From: Clostridia bacterium
GTDB taxonomy: Bacteria; Bacillota; Clostridia; Christensenellales; Aristaeellaceae
Direction: 5' to 3'
Assembly: GCA_900754755.1 (NCBI GenBank)
Contig: CAAEEC010000043.1
Coordinates: 1 to 9,660, forward strand
Length of the DNA stretch: 9,660 nt
Part shown: piece by piece, positions 7,108 through 9,660 of the stretch
Layout of the letters: the number at the start of each line of letters is the position of its first letter
Position numbering within the stretch: position 1 is the first letter of the stretch
Made by a program: the position numbers and the translations under genes
Notes under the pieces: model-generated
Database searches by the model: none
The model's input: only the letters and a program-made list of their open reading frames with translations
What the model was told of the DNA's origin: nothing

Positions 7108-9228
7108 ATGGAAAACACGCGGACAGAACGGTGGGATTTGCGGGAACTTTGGTCGGCTGCGCGGGAAACTTTGGCGGCCGCGCAAGAACAAGCGGCCGCG
7201 GCAAAGGAATGTACGGCGCGCGGCGCATTGCCGGATGGCGCAATGGTGCGCTCGCTTGTGGAAGCTTTGCAACGTTATGCGGCGCAATATCAGGCGCTGC
7301 AAGAGGCAGGGGTTCCCTTGCGGGGCAACGCGCAAGAAGTGGAAGAATTCCTGGACGCCTGCGAAAAGCGGCGGCTCGAGGCGCGCGTGCAGGCATATTT
7401 CGGGCTAAACGCGAAAGACGCGCAGGTGCAGGAGGCGTTGGAGGCTTCCAAGCACACCCTGGCGCGGCTCTGCGGCGCGCCGCAGACGGCCAGTGCGAGC
7501 GCGCTCAACCCGTTCGCGCTGGCCGCAGATAGCGTGCGCAACGGTTTGCGGCCGCTCTCTGAAGCCGATTTTGAAGCCATCGAAGCCGCTATGGGCAAGA
7601 GCATCGCCCGCGCGGTGGACAATGGGAGCCTGCTTTGGCAGGAAAACGCGGTCGTGGCGTTGGGACGGGAGGAACCGCGCGAAGCGCCCATCCCGGCGAT
7701 TGAGCCCATTCAGGAACACGCGCCGTGGGATGCGCTGGAAGGATATGTGGATGACGCGAGCGCCTCTTTTGCTGGGCAGGTGGAGGCTGCGCCCTCCCGC
7801 CAGGAGCTTCAGCGGCTTTTGCGCGAGGAGAAGGCCGCCGCGCAATTGCTGTGCAGGCTGGCGCACGAAAAAATGCTTCCGTGCCCGCGCCAGGAAGAGA
7901 CTTCTCTCTGGCTGGCTTGGGAATGCCTGCGAGCGGCGGGATACGCGATGCTCGCCAATCTGAATGGCATCGTTGCGGGCCAATATTGCCTTCTCACTGG
8001 GAAAGGTTGGGCGTGCTGGCGGGACGATGAACTGCGCGGCGAGCTTGTCGGTGAAGCGTATTATAATGACCTTCCGGCGTTTATGCGGCCCGACAGCGCG
8101 CAATGCACAGCGCTACTGGCCGTGCGCACGGCGATGATCTGCGCGTATTGCGCGGCGCGGGGCCTGGAATACGAGCTTGCCTGGCCTGGACACGCCGAGT
8201 TCCCTTACGCGGTTTTGCATCTTGAGGGCTACGCGGTGTGCGCGGGCGTTTTTGCCCGGGGCGATGAAACGCGGGATTTGGCCTGCTTGCGCGCCTGCGC
8301 GGCGGCGGATGGCGCGAGGTTGATCGTTTTGGTGGCGACCGTGGCGGATATTGCCCGCGTACACGCAGCCCTGCAATTGCCCGCGGAAGAGGACGAGCGG
8401 CTTTGGTTCGCGGTTTGGAGCGAAAATGGGATGTACGCGGGCAATGGCGAAACCGTGGACGCACCCGATGCGTTTTGCGCGGCGAGCGTTGCGCCTCAAG
8501 TGCTTTTTCCCAGGACGCCATTAAAGGCCTCGTTAAAGCGTCCATCCAAGCAAGAATTTTCGGCATTTATTGTGCGGCAATGGGCGGCGGAATTCGCTTA
8601 TTTGGCAAATCTCTTTTCTGTAGAACACGTTCTTACGGAAGAACAACTACGAGAAGCCGTGAACGGTGAAAGCGAAAGAGGGGAGGCTGCTCTTGCAGCC
8701 TTAGAAGCAAAGGGGTATATATGCGCCTATATGTATAACGAGAAATTGTATTATTGCGCGGGGCCGCTTATGCGTGAATGCATTAAAAAACCGCAATTGA
8801 TGGAGATGTTCCGGCGGCTATATCCTCGTTTTCCGGGGCCATATGTGCCTACCCTGATTGGCGAGACAAATTTGCCGGCCGAAACGTTGGGAAAATACAT
8901 TGCGCTAAATGCTTTATACCATGCGTTTGTGGAAAAACTCAAAACCATCCCAGGTGTTGGAATAGAAAGACAACAGGTGCGCTGGTTTGAGAAGGAAGGC
9001 CGCTATTGTTTATCGCTGCATAGTGATGGAAAGCCCCTGCGGTTGATGATCGTTGCAGAAGAAGACTTTCTTTCTGTTCAGCCCACAGAAGCGGGTGTGA
9101 TCTGTGCGGCGCAATCGTGCCCAGAGATGACGCGGGATGTTGCGGCGGATCAATATTATTGCCTAGCAGATGCTTTCTATTGTTGGGATGGAAATGCGTG
9201 GGTTGATTTTGCGGGAAATGCCGAATAA
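7108..9228 (+). CDS. Large protein of unknown function, partner of the HelD-like helicase
   Basis: I do not recognise a family for this 706-residue protein. ATG at 7108 is preceded by GGAGG at 7 bases spacing, 47 bases after the helicase stop, so the two are probably cotranscribed. Residues 1-130 are Ala/Glu/Gln-rich and likely helical. A segment at about 270-305 (CLRAAGYAMLANLN, then YCLLTGKGW) looks like a winged helix. It is followed by an alternating strand/helix part (YAVLHLEGYAVCAGVF, LIVLVATVADIARVH). Around 505-565 there is a second winged-helix-like unit (LTEEQLREAV, then LEAKGYI and KLYYCAGPL), followed again by a strand-rich segment (YCLSLHSDGKPLRLMIVAEE). This order recalls the winged helix plus degenerate nuclease-like layout of some mobile-element regulators, but no catalytic residues are evident. 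There are no membrane segments or signal peptide. DNA from about 8520 on is markedly AT-richer than the rest. Function is unknown; a nucleic-acid-binding cofactor of the helicase is a guess. Confidence 0.85.
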   Translation: MENTRTERWDLRELWSAARETLAAAQEQAAAAKECTARGALPDGAMVRSLVEALQRYAAQYQALQEAGVPLRGNAQEVEEFLDACEKRRLEARVQAYFGLNAKDAQVQEALEASKHTLARLCGAPQTASASALNPFALAADSVRNGLRPLSEADFEAIEAAMGKSIARAVDNGSLLWQENAVVALGREEPREAPIPAIEPIQEHAPWDALEGYVDDASASFAGQVEAAPSRQELQRLLREEKAAAQLLCRLAHEKMLPCPRQEETSLWLAWECLRAAGYAMLANLNGIVAGQYCLLTGKGWACWRDDELRGELVGEAYYNDLPAFMRPDSAQCTALLAVRTAMICAYCAARGLEYELAWPGHAEFPYAVLHLEGYAVCAGVFARGDETRDLACLRACAAADGARLIVLVATVADIARVHAALQLPAEEDERLWFAVWSENGMYAGNGETVDAPDAFCAASVAPQVLFPRTPLKASLKRPSKQEFSAFIVRQWAAEFAYLANLFSVEHVLTEEQLREAVNGESERGEAALAALEAKGYICAYMYNEKLYYCAGPLMRECIKKPQLMEMFRRLYPRFPGPYVPTLIGETNLPAETLGKYIALNALYHAFVEKLKTIPGVGIERQQVRWFEKEGRYCLSLHSDGKPLRLMIVAEEDFLSVQPTEAGVICAAQSCPEMTRDVAADQYYCLADAFYCWDGNAWVDFAGNAE

Positions 9229-9334
9229 CGCTGCGGCAAGATGCAAGCTGATTTTCATGTTGCTATGCAGAGCAGAAGTGCGCTTGCTGTTTCTATTGAG
9301 CGCGGAGTCAGCGGCTTTGGCCCGCGCGCCCGGA

Positions 9335-9362
9335 ACCCCCTTTCCCCCGGCGGCATAGTATG
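9335..9362 (+). promoter_or_regulatory. Possible sporulation-type (sigma-K/sigma-E-like) promoter
   Basis: CATAGTATG at 9354-9362 resembles the CATA-type -10 element of mother-cell sporulation sigma factors. The AC at 9335-9336 lies 17 bases upstream, as in sigma-K promoters. The match is short and degenerate. It is listed because no sigma-A promoter is visible and the downstream protein is coat-like in composition. Confidence 0.25.
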
Positions 9363-9367
9363 CAATG

Positions 9368-9383
9368 ACCGCCGCGTGGCGGT
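9368..9383 (+). promoter_or_regulatory. Small hairpin directly upstream of the Cys-rich gene's ribosome binding site
   Basis: ACCGCC (9368-9373) and GGCGGT (9378-9383) are perfect inverted repeats around a GCGT loop. The stem ends two bases before the AAAGGA ribosome binding site (9385-9390). As a 6-base-pair GC-rich stem it could protect the 5' end of the mRNA or influence initiation. There is no T run after it, so it is not a terminator. Confidence 0.45.
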
Positions 9384-9398
9384 GAAAGGATGGATCAA

Positions 9399-9620
9399 AT
9401 GAATATGTGGAATCCAAACTGGTGGAATTGCGGCCCGGTAAACCGGCCCTTGCCCCCGCTGTGGCCGTGCCCACCGTCGCGGCCGCCGGAAAACGCGGGA
9501 TGCGGCTGCGACCTTACAATACTCGGCACGGATTGCTGCGGCAACCTGATCCTTTGCCTCAAGCGCAAGCGCCTGTGCGAGGTGAACGGCTGTCTCACGC
9601 CCTGCCGCCGGTATTATTAG
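9399..9620 (+). CDS. Small Cys/Pro/Trp-rich protein, spore-coat-like composition
   Basis: A 73-residue protein starting MNMWNPNWWNCG (76 residues if the ATG at 9390 is used). The later ATG is preferred because AAAGGA (9385-9390) then sits 8 bases upstream; with the earlier ATG that site would overlap the start codon. It has ten cysteines, a Pro-rich middle (RPLPPLWPCPPSRPP), then GCGCD, a short hydrophobic TDCCGNLILCLK segment and a basic C-terminus ending CRRYY. There is no signal peptide or clear membrane helix. High Cys, Pro and aromatic content in a small basic protein is typical of disulfide-crosslinked spore coat or crust proteins in Bacillota, but no family signature was recognised and metal binding is an alternative. 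It follows a hairpin and a possible sporulation-type promoter and appears to be its own transcription unit. Confidence 0.65.
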   Translation: MNMWNPNWWNCGPVNRPLPPLWPCPPSRPPENAGCGCDLTILGTDCCGNLILCLKRKRLCEVNGCLTPCRRYY

Positions 9621-9660
9621 ATATTTTATTTAGACCGATGTCGCGGGCGGGGAGAGGAAA

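Larger units (their letters stand above)
9229..9389 (+). other. Intergenic region between the helicase operon and the small Cys-rich gene
   Basis: A weak bulged stem (9273-9278 with 9283-9289, loop TGCG), followed by TTTCT, could be a poor terminator for the upstream operon. From 9315 the DNA becomes very C/G-rich. No strong terminator and no sigma-A promoter were found. No gene is supported inside it. Confidence 0.4.

Noticed and set aside
6419..7396. Minus-strand open frame of 325 codons across the helicase/partner junction
   Set aside because: Pro/Arg/Ala-rich shadow opposite conserved helicase motifs V and VI, with no independent support.
9320..9353. C-rich, palindrome-like stretch before the small gene considered as a terminator
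   Set aside because: Pairing is bulged and short and there is no T run after it, so it does not qualify as an intrinsic terminator.
9163..9474. Minus-strand open frame (103 codons) over the right intergenic region
   Set aside because: Overlaps the end of the unknown gene and the start of the Cys-rich gene. It has no ribosome binding site and no recognisable sequence features.

Overview
The window looks like a chromosomal segment from a GC-rich, probably spore-forming member of the Bacillota (Clostridia-like). This rests on three things: adjacent dnaG and housekeeping sigma factor genes, Gram-positive ribosome binding sites (AAAGGAGTG, GGAGG) with TTG and GTG starts, and near-consensus sigma-A promoters. 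No genus is assigned, and nothing directly proves sporulation.

Left half (1-4213), minus strand. Read in transcription order from 4213 downwards, it holds a single-gene FAD-dependent oxidoreductase (4213-2951) with its own strong promoter and a downstream hairpin terminator (2889-2925). After an untranslated stretch come DNA primase dnaG (2611-884) and the principal sigma factor rpoD/sigA (from 861, leaving the window at base 1). dnaG and sigA are 22 bases apart and form the widely conserved 'macromolecular synthesis' pair that links replication priming to transcription initiation.

Centre (4214-4471). A divergent intergenic region carries two back-to-back sigma-A type promoters, each with 17-base spacing: one for the oxidoreductase (minus) and one for the right-hand operon (plus).

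Right half (4472-9228), plus strand. A two-gene operon encodes an 862-residue superfamily 1 helicase of the HelD/UvrD-like type with a large coiled-coil insertion, followed 47 bases later by a 706-residue protein of no recognised family. The second protein seems to contain winged-helix-like segments, and its last third is encoded by clearly AT-richer DNA. This pair is the least explained part of the window. It is a candidate RNA-polymerase-associated or nucleic-acid-processing two-component system, possibly acquired horizontally, though the function is inference.

Right edge (9229-9660). A 161-base intergenic region carries a small hairpin and a weak sporulation-type promoter resemblance. It precedes a 73-76 residue protein rich in Cys, Pro and Trp that resembles small spore-coat-type proteins in composition. 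No tRNA, rRNA, CRISPR array, insertion sequence or attachment site was seen.
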